Shown here: in pieces, positions 45,901-58,019 of the stretch
How the letters are laid out: each line of letters opens with the position of its first letter
Numbering within the stretch: position 1 is the stretch's first letter
Origin: Morella rubra
Lineage: Eukaryota; Streptophyta; Magnoliopsida; Fagales; Myricaceae
Assembly: GCA_003952965.2 (NCBI GenBank)
Contig: CM025851.1
Coordinates: 16,408,435 to 16,472,434 of the forward strand
Direction of reading: 5' to 3'
Length of the DNA: 64,000 nt
Notes under the pieces: generated by a model
Told to the model about the DNA's origin: nothing
What the model saw: the letters and a program-made list of their open reading frames with translations, nothing else
Database searches by the model: none
Translations under genes and position numbers: made by a program

Positions 45901-48835
45901 GTTTATTTTGTCCAAATACTTGAATGCCTCGGGGTTCATCTTCTTTATCTCACCCATATGCCTATCAAATTGGTTCTTGTTTGGTGCCCTTGCAGCAGCC
46001 CAAAGTTCATCTTTGAATGTCTTCCCTTTGTAGCCAACGCTTTTAAATTTTGCATGTAAATGACTCACGCAATGTTTATATTCAGATTCAAGAGTTAGGA
46101 TCTCGAATGCATCCAATAAACCCTATAACATATAACACAACACCAATCAATCCATGTCAATCAATGCACATAAATTGAATTAAACATAATTTAAAAATGT
46201 AAATAAACCATACCTTTTGTCGGTCAGCCATAAACGTGTATCCTTTGTAATCAAAAGATCCAATATCGCTTTTTAATATGTCTAAGAACTAACACCATGT
46301 GTCCTTACACTGCCTCCACAACGGCATAGGCAATTGGGAACAAATACTCATTGTCATCCTTGCCAATTGTTGCCAACAACTGACCCTCATACCCAACATT
46401 TAAATGACAACCATCAACAGCTACTATTGGCCTACGACCTGCCAAAAATCTCTTCTTACAAACATCCAAGCAGATATTCATTCTTTAGAAATGGTCACAG
46501 TTTTTTTTAATCTTAACGGTGCTCCTGGGATTCCACTTCCAAATGGCACGCCCGTAGTCCTTACAATGCGAATAATGCTCTTCATGGTTCCCATTAATAA
46601 TCCTAACTGCCTTTCTTTTTGCCTTGTAAGATACTTGTTTGCTTACCTCAATGTTGAATTCTCACCAAATCAACTCTTGTAAAGCACTCAAAAACGTTGT
46701 AGAAGTGTCACGTATGTTGGGAAGATAATACCTTGCAATCCAATCCACGCCTACCTTTTTGTTATTGTAGTGGTTCCCGTAACTATGTCTCGAGGACATA
46801 GTCTTAACTTGCAGGGCCTTTTTATCATTTGTCCAAGAACCATAAATCTTCTAATTGCATGCTGCACCCTTAAACTCAGCCCGTACTCGGAGCTTGTCAT
46901 TCTTTTTGAACTTGTAGTCAAAACTATTTTTGTAGTGCGTATAACTTTAAGTGCAGCCTTGAACTTAGCAATACCTCTAAACAAGAGCCCAGTCTTCAAC
47001 TGAATTTTGTGCTTCATATCAGCATTTGGGGGAAACTCTAAGTATCTCCTCTTGGCTGGTGCATCTTCGTCATTCTTGTTGCCAGACGCACTGATGAGAG
47101 CGTCACTTTCTACATCCACAGAGCCAATGTCACTCTCACTATCAAATTCCTCGTCCCTAACACAAGTACCAAACCAGCTGGCACCTTTCAATGACTCCAT
47201 CACTTCCTTGTCACCACCCTCAGAATACAAGTCAGTTTCTTCCTCAAACGTCAACTCAAAATCATTTAACAACACCTCCTCATCTTCCATCTGATTATTT
47301 TAAGTACTACTTCCCCTCCTTAGAAATTGTTTTATCTTCCCAACCCCCTCATTATCCTCACTATTTTCACCACCATTGTCACCCTTATATCCAGCCTCAT
47401 TTCCAACGTCATTTGCAACCTTATACTCACCCTCATTACAACTATCACCATGCTGCCCAGAATCCTCAGCACCCATCACACCCCCACCCGAATCCTCTAC
47501 AGGACATTGGCTTCGAATATAGTTAATAACATCTTGTTTTGGAACTAAAGTAGGCACGTCAACACTGTGCTCAACATAAACGTCAATGATTTTTGCATCC
47601 TCACTCTCCAGCCTCCACAGCAAGTCAATAACATCACCATCCATCTTCAAAGAAGTAAACTGTTGTTGAGGACTCTTACCACCCAGCTTATATCACCATA
47701 TAGTCTTAGGGTTCACCACCGAAAGACCCACCATAGTGGATAAAAACCTTCAGCAGCTTCATTCCTACATGCATGCATGCAAAGGACGTGATATGTGAAT
47801 GTACAATCTAGCCCTGCAAAACACAAGGGCAAAAACTAACTTCCAGGGATTAGGTCTACAACTTCATATGGAAATGAATAGAATACTCTATGTCTAAGTT
47901 CTAAGTGAAACAAGTACATGTCTTAGTTAGTTGGAATCTGAGCTGAATATGGGACCACTATCAAACATCCTTTAATGAAGTATGAGGTTTTCAAGGACCA
48001 CTTTGATAACACACTGAGTTTAAAGGCATTCTCCAAAGCCGATTTTGGGACCACTTCAATCACAATGCAACTACATATAAAAACCACAACCAAATCAGAG
48101 AAAACAAACCAGCTGGCACTAGGACTACACGACATCAGACAAAACAAAGAAAATCCATATGAATACATTCTCCTAGGACATGACGAAGTCAAGTGACATC
48201 AATAACAAATCCAAAAATACTCCTATTTTCGTGTACAAAGCAACTGCCAGCAACTATAAAACATACCTCAACTATTTCGGCCTTGCTACCCACTTGCAGA
48301 AAACGTATCAAGTTGCAACAAAAACACCATTACGAGTCACGCGAGGTACAGAAAATGCCAATAGATGCTTCCAAAAATCTGGGCTTCCTTTAATTTGAGA
48401 AATACAGTTAATCTTCAGTAGCAATTTAGGGCTAGGGCTAGGGATGCTTGTAGAAGGAAATACAAAGGAGATGAGAGGATTTATGAATTTTTTCTTCAAG
48501 TGAAAATAACTTAGGGTTCGAATGAGGTCCCACTTGTGGGAATCGACAAGTGCAAGTGGGGTCAGGCTCGGTGGGTCATGCAGGAAAGAATTTCGTGCAC
48601 TGGGTTTTTTCGTTTTTTTTTCATGACTACTCAATGGCTTACGTGACAGACATGTGGCATTTAGGGATTAGGTGGTTTATGCTCCGGTGATATAGTGAAC
48701 AGAATGGGTAGGGAAGACCATCAGCAAACGAATTAGTAAATAAGGGGACTGATTTTATCATTTTAGTAACACATGGACTAAATCGATTTTCTCGTATACC
48801 ACAAGGACCAATTTGGCATTTATCCCAAAATTTTT

Positions 48836-49139
48836 AAAAGTATTTAATTTTTATTAGAGTTTGCAAAAATGTGTGTAGAAAAATGATTTGATGTAACTTT
48901 TTAATAAGAAAGAATGGAATTTGAGTTTGGTGAAAAAGTATGGAAAGAAAATATTTGTTAGATTTTTGTTTTAAAAAAATTATTAAATTTTGTGTGAAAA
49001 TTTATCATTATCCTTAGGCTTTAATCGCAAAAAAAGAAACCAAACAACATTAACTCATAGCAATTAGAAAATAGAAATTAACATATTGTGTGCACATGTT
49101 TCTCGTCCTTACAATAAAGAAAAAAGTTTGAGGATAAAA
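48836..49139. other. AT-rich spacer between the MULE and the foldback
   Basis: I see no gene or recognisable repeat here. Confidence 0.5.
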
Positions 49140-50515
49140 ATATATTCACTACCAGATTTCGCTCCAAACCTGAAAAAATTATGAGTTTAAAATTTAGGCT
49201 TAATTAATCTATTAGTACCTTGGGTATTATCCAATCCCAAACTGATTCTTAAGGTATCTTTTGTCATAAACTGATTTGTGTGAAATTCTTTGTGTCTTGA
49301 AATGGTCATTTCATCTTCACTATCGGATTTTACTCCAAGCTTGAAAAAATTATGAGTTTAAAATTTAGGATTAATTAGTCTATTAGCCTTTAGGGTTTTG
49401 CCCAATCCAAACTGATTCCTAAGGTATGTTTCGTTTTCTGTGAAATTCTTCGTGTGAAGTGGTCATTTCGTCAATTTGAGTGACTCTATAAATCGAAAAA
49501 ATTTAACGTGGCAAACGGGACACGTGTTAACCAATTGTCAATAACCACGTGTCCCCTTAATTGTCAAATCACCCAGTGTGCCACGTATGACCCGTCCCCA
49601 TTAATTTTAACACGTTGAGTTGGACCAACTCAATGTTTAATGAGAGTTGTGAGGGATAATTTTTTCCCTATCCGATGTGCCTATTTTAAAACTAAGGTGG
49701 TCCAACTTGAAGTAGAGAATTTAAGGTGAAATTAAAATTAATGGAGACCAATCATATGTGGCATGTTGGGTGATTCAAAAATTAAAGGGGGCCCAGAGTG
49801 ATTGGCAATTAGTTAACACCTACCTCAATTAGTCAAGTAAAATTTTTCAGTTTACAGATCACTCGAGTTGATAGAATGACCACTTTATGAGCGAAATTTT
49901 TTACAAGAACTAGTCTAAAACGAAACATAACTTAGGGACCAATTTGGGATTAGACAATACCCAAAGGATTAGTTGACTGATTAAACCTTAATTTAAGTTC
50001 ACCTAAAATTCTCTTCACATGTTGGACCAACTAAATGTTTAGGAGAGATGTTAAGGAGAATTTTTTCATTGTCCAACTTGGCTATTCTAAAACTGAGTTG
50101 GTTCAAACTAACATAGAAATTTGAGATGGAATTAAAATTAATGGAGGGACTTGTCATACATGACACGCTAAATGATTTTACAATTTGTCCACTTCTAATG
50201 TGGCTATCTTAAAACCAAATTCAACATGGTGTAGAGAATTTAAGGTGGAACTGAAATTAATGGAGACCGGTTATAGGTTGAATGTTTGGTGATTTGGCAA
50301 TAGAAGGAGACACGTGGTTATTGGCAATTGGTCAACGTATTAGTCAAATTAATTTTTTTTTTTTAATTTGCAAGTTATTTGAAATGACGAAGTGATCACT
50401 TTAAGATACAAATTTTTTTTTCAGATGATGAAAGAAACCCTAAAAACTAATTTGAGATTAAACAATACTCAAGAAACTAATAGACTAACTAAACCTAAAA
50501 TTTAACGCGTTAAAC
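49140..50515. repeat. Complex foldback with several inverted and direct arms
   Basis: A block with 'gtttaaaatttagg-ttaattagtctattag', 'caatcccaaactgattcctaagg' and 'aagtggtcatttcgtcaa' occurs directly at about 49155-49270 and 49330-49480. It appears inverted at about 49850-49995 and again at about 50380-50510. A 'cacgtgtcc...aattgtcaaatcaccca' segment is likewise present in both orientations (about 49520-49590 against about 49740-49830 and 50260-50340). The whole could fold into long hairpins. It may be a MULE-like foldback or two related MITEs inserted next to or inside each other. No coding sequence is present. Confidence 0.65.
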
Positions 50516-51189
50516 TAGATTCGCAACACTTTGAGATCTAGCAAGTTTCTCAAAATCTTCGGTTTGGATTTGAAAGCTTCGATTTTGGAGATAACAAGAA
50601 AATAGTGGAAATTAGTGAGGCTTTACGCGCGCAATATGTCCATCAATCTTTCAAATTTCCACTCTTTGTTTTCTGTACTGGGCGTACTTTAATCGTTTTA
50701 ATTTGGGCACATTTCTTGACGTGTCACCTGTTTTGTAATAATGAAATGAAATTATAAATGTTGAGTCTTTCAATTGAAATTTTATTATTTTGTAGTCTTA
50801 ATTGGCCTGATGATCTTAACTTTTAACAACTCTGAGTATAATTTTGAACATAACGATACTCGTGGTTTATTTTTTAAATATATAGATTATTTTGTTAATA
50901 AAAATTAGATAATTAACGGAAGAATCGATCGGAATTACCATCGATGACTAGTCAATGCAGTAATAAATCGCGATTCAATGTTATATGTGCCAAGGACCAT
51001 TACAAGTATCGGACGTTTGCCGTACGGTCAAGTTGAACCAAGCCTATCGGAGCATGGTGTTACAGTCTTACATATTTTTTTTATTGTCCAAAAAAAAAAT
51101 TAAGAAGAAAAACAAATAATTGTAACAGAAAAAGAAAAAAAGAATACGGGGCCCCGATCCTCTAACCGGGGGCCCAGGTCAAGCTAGCT

Positions 51190-51440
51190 CTCGCAAATCT
51201 CCTAAATATAAGGCCGTATCACCACGCACATCCTCATACCTACGTCTCGTCAAGCACTTACAGAGCCCTAGGGTTTAGCGGCGTCTGCTCTCTCTCTCTC
51301 TCTCTCGATCTGATTTGACTGGGTTTTATTTTTTCATTGTCTTTCCAATTGCGGGAGATAGATGCGATGAAGAATCATGGAAATCGATTGCTGGTTGATT
51401 TTTAATAATCATCGAGCAAGATGAATAACCAATCTGGTTC
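51190..51440 (+). other. Orphan gene 5' end (leader-like sequence)
   Basis: A TATA-like 'taaatataagg' (about 51203) is followed by text typical of plant leaders: 'agagccctagggtttagcggcg', a (CT)n run at about 51287-51306, then ATGAATAACCAATCTG and GT at about 51420. This looks like the promoter, 5' UTR and first coding exon of a gene, but I find no matching downstream exon. It may be a truncated gene copy or a gene with exons I failed to see. Confidence 0.3.
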
Positions 51441-53049
51441 GTATTCACTGAGCATTTTCATCTGAATCTTTATCTCCAATCTATTCATTTTCATTCCTTT
51501 GAAACTTCCACTAACCGAAGGGTCCTATAGAGGGAGCGCTTTTCAAATCGGTGCGCTTCTTATCTAAGTTTGCCTTCGAAAATTAGTGCTGAAAGTGGAT
51601 CTCCGAGCCCTATATTTGGGTTATTGGCTCGGTTTATATATGGATCTGATTTTTCGTACACATTATACATATTCTGATCCAAAGATATGATATTACTCTA
51701 GCACATGTACTTAAGCGAAGGTCCCAGCAGAGGGGTAGGAACTCTATAATTGAGGCCCCTCTAACATCAATACAAATCCCTTCGCAGATTGACCTGCCGA
51801 ATCGTAGGATGCCCAGAAGCTTCAATCTTCGGAGCATCTTGAACCCTCGGCTATATTCAAATTCTTATTACACGATATTCTACTTTTTTTTTTAACGAAA
51901 ATTCTTGACGGTTGAATTTCATTTTTTGTAGTATAAACATAGCCATTTCTTTCCATTTCTGTAATTTTTGAGAATCTTCGCATTAGATGCCAGTAAGAAT
52001 TTTGTATCTGGATGGTAACAGCAAACTGCTCAAGTGACAAGTTCGGGGATTTTGAATCCGCATATTACCTAAAAGAAAAAATTTCTAACAAGGAAAATAT
52101 CTGCATCAAAAACTTCCCCCAACTTGACCGTAAATAGACGGGAAGTGAAGTAGTTGACTGTGAAGAGCTATAAGACGTTCCGCATGATACAATTCACCAG
52201 ATCAACAAGCATCTCAAACGCATTTCTTGCTTGGTACAAATTACAATACATACTACTAAAAATATATATATATACGGACAGCATGGACATGCATAAACAG
52301 AGGAGGAGATTACAATGTATATCACTATGAGCTTCATAACTGTCTAATTTTATAACAAGCTGACTTTCTTTTCTATTTTTTTGGGTAAGTGAGTGATTTC
52401 TTGTATTGATATGAACATAAACACGGGGAGGTGAGAGGTCCCCTTACACAGGTCTCAGACCTTTACAAATCAAGTGGAAATTAGAGCCACCCAACAGTGC
52501 TAGAAATCAGTAAACAACATCTAACCCGGGTCAACACAGAACATACACAAAACACCAAGAATAAAGTCAACTACGATATACATTCACTAAGCGACTTTTC
52601 CACGACTACAGAAAACAAACAAAAACCCTCATGGAGAGGAAGAATGGGCTTGGAAGGTTGGCAGCTACTTTCAGCATATGCTTGCTGTCACAACCAGCCA
52701 CAGGATGTTTACTTCCTGGAAATGCTTTCTGTGCATATCTTTAGTGACACATCTTGTTTCTGATGTGAAAGCTTCAGGCTAACGTCGAGCTCTCTATCAT
52801 GCTCAGGCTTGCACCAGTTGCTATCATTCTTTCTGCTTAAAGTGGATTGTATATGGCAATGCTGGGCAAGATTAGGAGTCGGCTGGAAGCCTGGAAGAAA
52901 CCGTAACTAGGGTTCAAAACTTCACAAGTGATGAGGACGTCAATACAGGTATCTAGAACATTGAATGCTCGACTGTGACGATCACCAAAAACTGCCACAC
53001 ATACCACCATCTTTGAATCAAAGCTGTCGCATACTCTGCAGTCAAAATG
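51441..53049. other. Intergenic DNA downstream of the U11/U12-59K gene
   Basis: No gene recognised. Short minus-strand frames at 51634-52040 do not resemble a family I know. A (TA)n run lies at about 52263-52275. The part next to 53050 should contain the 3' UTR of the minus-strand gene. Confidence 0.45.
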
Positions 53050-56000
53050 TCATTTAGGCCTCGCCAGGTAGGATGCCCATACCTCATCTGCTGGAGGTGG
53101 TGGCTGAACCCAATGCCCTGGTATGCGGCTGCACCACATTTAACAGCAATGAGAAATGATGAAACTGGCAGTAGACTCGCGATGTACAGGAATGGCAGGC
53201 GCTAATGACGATTGTGGCCAGTGGTGGTGGTAATGCTGGAGTTTGTGCTAGTGTCACTGCTAGGGGAGGTGTGGAGGTGGCAGCAATATAGCAAGATAAA
53301 GAAAGAATATGGCTTTCCCAACTAAGCAATTTTGTCTCTTCAAATGCATTACTCTTGGCGCCCCCTTTTTGCTTGTAAATGACATGAAATGTAATTTCAA
53401 ATGCTCATCATATGGACATAGGTTAAAAATGTGCTCACATTATGGGGCTACGATGCCTATAGTTATAATATAGCGAGCAGCATGTAGTAAAAGGGACCAG
53501 CATCCTTACCTTCCTCCTGGTCTTAGATATGTATCCCATACTCTTCTCACCTGCATGCAATGGCCCTCATTGTAAGTTAAATAAACAAAACAAATGCCTG
53601 GGCTATCTATCACATGGCCATCCAGGCAGCAGTTAATGGAACTGGTACAATAGCACCCCTGTCCTCATATAACTGACTAATGCTCCACAAACATGAGGCA
53701 ATCAACTAAATTGCACAGAGTTAGATAGTGGTATCTTGCAAGGTACGTGGAAACTCACCTCAATAAGTGTGCCCATATCAGTGTTGCTGCCGTGATAATA
53801 ATGATAGAACTCTAATGGTAAATTTGCAACCGAATCATAAGCTCCACTAAATCCTTGCCCCTCTAATCCTAGTTTTCCAGATTCCATGACTGAAGTAGAG
53901 CCTTTATTATTTTCAGTCTCAATTATTTGGTCCTTGCTTTCCTTGACACTGTCATCCTTATGGGTGGTTAGATCTTTCAAGTCAGGCCCATGGCTCAGTT
54001 GGGTTTTCCTGAACTCCTCAGCAGTTGCAATGGCATCCTTAGCAGCATCTGTGGCAGCAGCAGCAATTACTTGGCGCTCCTCTTCTTCAACTGCAGCTCG
54101 AACTCTCTCAAGAAACTTGTCATCCTCCTCAGGGATAAAATGACCTGCATAAATTATAAAACAAAACCTAAGTCCATGTGTATTACACAACACAATATTT
54201 TTATCGTGCAATACAGTTTAAATCTCATGTAGACAGACACCATTCAATAAAAATTCCAGTTACACAAACATAATGTAAGTGACGTCATGCATATAACTCC
54301 TTCCAAAATGATAAAGATGAAGAGTCTGTCTGTTCGGTAGTATGTCAGTATTAAAGAAACTGATGATACAGGTATTGATGAAAAAAAAATGCATTATAGG
54401 TAGTTGCAGTCAGCTCTTATAGATGAAAGTAATGTAAGGTTTTGCGCACAGAGATGTGGAAGAATATGATCAGAAGTGTTAACAATAGATACAACATGTG
54501 AAATCTATTGCTCTGCAATTACAGGCAATCTGCTGTATGACTCCCCAAACTCGCATTTACAAAAATGAATAAGCATAACAAACCAGACCTTGTTTCTTCA
54601 ATTTTTGGATCCTGGTGGAACGTAACTCTTGCAGCTTCTCCACAATCAATACCTGCTCAAGCTGAAATATGAAACCTAGTGTCAGAGAGAGAGAAAGAGA
54701 TCAGCAGCAAAAATGAATGGAAATTAGGTTGGAGCAAATCTGGATGAGTAAGGGATGAAAGATAGTTCAGTAAATCAGAGTACCCTTTTAAGGCCCATCA
54801 AGATTATTGCTACCCAAGAATGGTCTTTCAGCAATAGAAGAAAAAAAAAAAAAAACTCCCTAAGATGTAGTTCCTTTAACCAATAATGGCATTACTGGAG
54901 AAGAGATATTAACAGCCTTCCTCAATCAAAATGAACTCATGCTAGAATATGTGATGTGAAAAAGACAAATCAAACTGGTTGGAGAAAGATGTAGTAAAAT
55001 GACGGATTGAGCATAGGAAGTTGAAACAAATTCAGATATTTGGGTTCTGTTATTAGATCCAAGGATACCCATCAAGAAGTCGATACTTTTATCGATGGTA
55101 AAAACCTCATTTGACACCTCACGCTGAGCTTACCAGAAATCATCTTCGGTAAATTAAGCAGGACAATGCAAGAAGACAAACTAACAATCTCCTTATATAA
55201 CGACCAAAATTGGAGATGAGTTGTTGTAAATTGAAAGTAACTCAAATTGCAGACAGATAGATGAAGCAGGAAGAGACAGCAAATAAAATTTCTGAACCAC
55301 ATGATCACAAGCTTGGACTCAGGAAAAACAGAATGTCAGAAGAGAATTGCATGAGCCAATTCAAAGTAGTAGAATGAGGTTTTCTTAAACGAAAAAAGAA
55401 AAGGAAGAACAAGAGTACTAGGGTACTCTCAATCCACACCTCAGCTTCCAGTCTCTTTCTCTCCTCCTCTGCTTTATGCTTTGCAACTTCCTTCATTTTC
55501 TCTACCTGCAAAATACATGCCTCAGTTACTACTAAACAATATTAAGCATGCACTCTATAACTGTAAATACAACTCGTGATCAAAACCATGAAGGAAAGTC
55601 AGGAATATGAAGGCACTTGTGATAATGCCAGCATTCCAAGTTACAGACTAGAGGCCCATAGTAGCATTAGAACAAATATTCTACTGTCACTTTTAATAAA
55701 GAGTAATAGATACAAGTGACGCGCAGAAAAAAAAAAAAAAAACCAAACAAACAAGCTGGACAGTATGTAAAGAAATATAGTTGTTTATTGATGTGCACCA
55801 CCATAAACCATATGTTTGGACCTTTAGCTGCTCCTCCATTTAGTAATATATCACTGAAAGGAAATAGGAAATGCATCCACACAAGGTGTAGCTTACCTGA
55901 AATTGCTTGACTGGTTATTCAATGAGCATAGTTGGAAATTCTATCAAAAATGGATTTGTTTACTGAAGAAAAAGCACAGATACTGTTGAAAAGCAAAGAG

Positions 56001-57586
56001 GGAGTTTAAGAAAGCTTCTGGCTTGCTAAGGAATCCATTATCTGTGGTGGCTCATGCAAGCATTTTAGTTAAGCACATATACTTTTGACAAGCAAATAGG
56101 GAGTTTAAGAAAGCTCCACACAAGGTGTAGCTTACCTGAAATTGCTTGACTGGTTATTCAATGAGCATAGTTGGAAATTCTATCAAAAATGGATTTGTTT
56201 ACTGAAGAAAAAGCACAGATACTGTTGAAAAGCAAAGAGGGAGTTTAAGAAAGCTTCTGGCTTGCTATGCTCAAGCATTTTAGTTAAGCAACACAGATAG
56301 CCACAGCATGCAAGCATCAACACAGATAGGCATTCTGCTCAAATATTTAGAGAAAACGTCTTCAGTTAAGTGTGCTCATATATCTAATTTGACTAACTTT
56401 AGCGACCCAACGTTCAACTTCTCACAATGTAGCACCTTACTCCTCTCATTGGCTCCTTCCATGAACAACCTTATCTTAATTTTGCTTCCATCAAAATGAA
56501 TGGATTACTTTTATGTCCACAGAAACTAACAAGACTGAAAAGTAGAAATTTGAGGTTCCAACTAAGGTCTCTTAAGAAAGGATTTTACGCAAGCCGCTAA
56601 CTTAAATCCACAGATATGTACGACATCTGACAAACTTATTTTGCTAAAAGATCATAACAATGAGTTTCAAGTTCTTCGCAGCTAGTGGATGACTTGTATA
56701 GCAAATACTCGCAGAAAAGGCCAGCCTAACATGCAATTATTCCTTTACCTTCTGCTTTGCAATTTCCTTCGCAATCTCCCTAGCCCTCCACTCATCAGCT
56801 TCTTGATCAGCTTGTTCAAATCGTTCTCGCTCCTACATGTCAAAACAACAAAATCAAACACACAAAATAAGCATTAGTTCAACATAAGCTAAGAAAAATA
56901 AAGGCGAGAAGCACATTTCCTATACAAAACCACCTTCCTCTGCGTTTCTGCCACGCGCTTCCTCTTTCTTTTCCTCCAAAGTTTATTTCGTTTATACTTC
57001 CGCATTTTATCAGATAATCTAACTGCGGCAGACTTCTCCTCCCACGGAGTCCTTTTATCTGTGATCACTCGGAATGGTTCGAGTTGAGAACTTAATTTCG
57101 TCATTAATGCATTCGCCGCTTCCACGGAAAGTGACTCTTGGGATTCCAAACTAACTCTCTTATCTTCTAGAAGTCTTTTGAAACTATCAACGGCAATACC
57201 ATTTGACCCACAATCCTCATTTTGCGCACTCCCATTGTCCTCTTTGATCATCATCAACATCTCCAGCTCCTTTTCCCTATGGAGAAAATAGTCATTTAAT
57301 TATCAAAAACAAAATCTCTGTCCTGTGCAATGTGGAATATGATAATAGCAAATATAACGATCACGAATTGCTATAAAAAGGAACATTAAAGATCTGACAA
57401 TGAACTCAGGAATTTGCACTCGGTTGAGACATACATTGCTTTTGCAAGATCAAGAGTAACTTGTAGCTCTCTAACGCGGTCCTGCACATTTTTAGTATCC
57501 CAAAAGCCACTGGACATTGGCGGGTCAGGCGGCAACATCGGAAACCATGGTGGCGGTGCAGCGGATTGGAATGGAATCGGATTCAT
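53050..57586 (-). CDS. SNRNP59: U11/U12 snRNP 59-kDa protein (PDCD7-like), eight exons
   Basis: Exons, 5' to 3' on the minus strand: 57586-57435, 57276-56934, 56832-56749, 55505-55440, 54661-54589, 54144-53759, 53550-53510, 53128-53050. All are GT-AG and sum to 1224 nt, an open frame of 407 residues. The N-terminus is proline-rich (MNPIPFQSAAPPPWFPMLPP). Next come RVRELQVTLDLAKAM, WEEKSAAVRLSDKMRKYKRN with KLWRKRKRKR, a long charged helix (FEQADQEADEWRAREIAKEI), GHFIPEEDDKFLERVRAAVE, YHYYHGSNTDMGTLIEVRR, and the end RIPGHWVQPPPPADEVWAS. This order fits plant U11/U12-59K, the PDCD7 relative in the U11/U12 di-snRNP that recognises minor (U12-type) introns in the nucleus. The last two exons (41 and 79 nt) were found by splice logic. 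Confidence 0.88.
55877..56268. repeat. Exact direct duplication in a U11/U12-59K intron
   Basis: About 154 bp beginning 'ccacacaaggtgtagcttacc' at 55877 recur from 56115 with no difference I can see, at a period of 238 bp. The junction lies at a shared 'gagtttaagaaagct' word (about 56000, 56101 and 56238), suggesting slippage or unequal exchange there. It lies in the intron between the 84-nt and 66-nt exons and adds no coding sequence. Confidence 0.8.
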
Positions 57587-58002
57587 TGCTAGGAAAATAT
57601 TACTTTACAAAAGTGAAAAACGGAACTTAAGACAGAGCAATTATACGAGGAATAGGATCATAATTATGGCCTCCAGGGGACAGAGTCACAGAAATTTGGA
57701 AATCGAATTGGGTGAGTCAGGGTGACAAAACCCTAACACATAAAATTTCCTATCCTGCGATATAGTGCGGGATTCACTTTTTGAATCCCGATTGCCTCCC
57801 CCCCAACACTCACACACGCAGCTGACGCAGATCACAGTGACGCCGTTCCCCACGCCCAGTGCAGTGCCCACAGCCCAGCACGCCGTCGACCCTCAGCAAG
57901 CCTCCGTCTGAAATGTATATCCTCTGAGCCTGGACCTCACCGTCTCGCGTTTGGTTTGTTGAAGTTTTTTTTTTTTTTTTTCTCTTTTCTTTCTGGGCAA
58001 GG
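57587..58002. promoter_or_regulatory. U11/U12-59K leader and promoter, cut by a LINE insertion
   Basis: About 415 bp lie between the ATG and the left target-site repeat of the LINE at 58003. There is a T run at 57965-57981 and a GC-richer middle part. No TATA box is obvious. Sequence beyond 61559 would originally have been contiguous with this stretch. Confidence 0.4.
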
Positions 58003-58019
58003 GGCGTCGTATGCTATTT

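Larger units (their letters stand above)
42957..47650 (-). pseudogene. mudrA-type MULE transposase, broken and interrupted
   Basis: Minus-strand pieces from N to C: MDGDVIDLLWRLESEDAKII with an acidic region (47650-47300), then MEDEEVLLNDFELTFEEETD to MKHKIQLKTGLLFRGIAKFK (47290-46751). The DDE core is near 46440-46200 (RRPIVAVDGCHLNVGYEGQL, then FPIAYAVVEA), with the first catalytic Asp in VDG. EYKHCVSHLHAKFKSVGYKG lies at 46116-45898. After the hAT insertion come NNLAEGFNPWIKNVRDKSLI (about 43700), the SWIM finger CTCGRWQLNDIPCAHAV (about 43420-43370) and a zinc knuckle CKICKMVGHNTRTC (about 43030-42980). Order and motifs are those of MuDR transposases. Several stops and frame changes plus the 2.1-kb insertion make it non-functional. 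Confidence 0.85.
40338..48826. mobile_element. 8.5-kb MuDR/MULE element with TIRs and 9-bp target-site duplication
   Basis: The left terminus GGGAAAAATGTCAAATTGG is matched by the reversed right terminus GGGATAAATGCCAAATTGG. The inverted similarity runs for more than 200 bp (gagaaaatcgatttagtcc, atgccacatgtctg, cgtaagccatt). The 9-bp flanks are aaaagtttt (40329-40337) and aaaattttt (48827-48835), 8 of 9 identical. Inside are a decayed mudrA-type transposase on the minus strand (42957-47650) and a GRF zinc-finger frame on the plus strand (40799-41115), so genes converge from the two ends as in MuDR. A Tourist-like MITE (42241-42450) and a 2.1-kb hAT element (43767-45900) inserted later. Without the hAT the element is about 6.35 kb. 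Confidence 0.85.

Noticed and set aside
46404-47526. Plus-strand frames of 77-111 codons
   Set aside because: They lie opposite the mudrA-type transposase, whose motifs on the minus strand explain the openness.
51634-52040. Two minus-strand frames considered as a possible organelle-derived insert
   Set aside because: I could not match the text to any organelle gene I know, so I make no claim.
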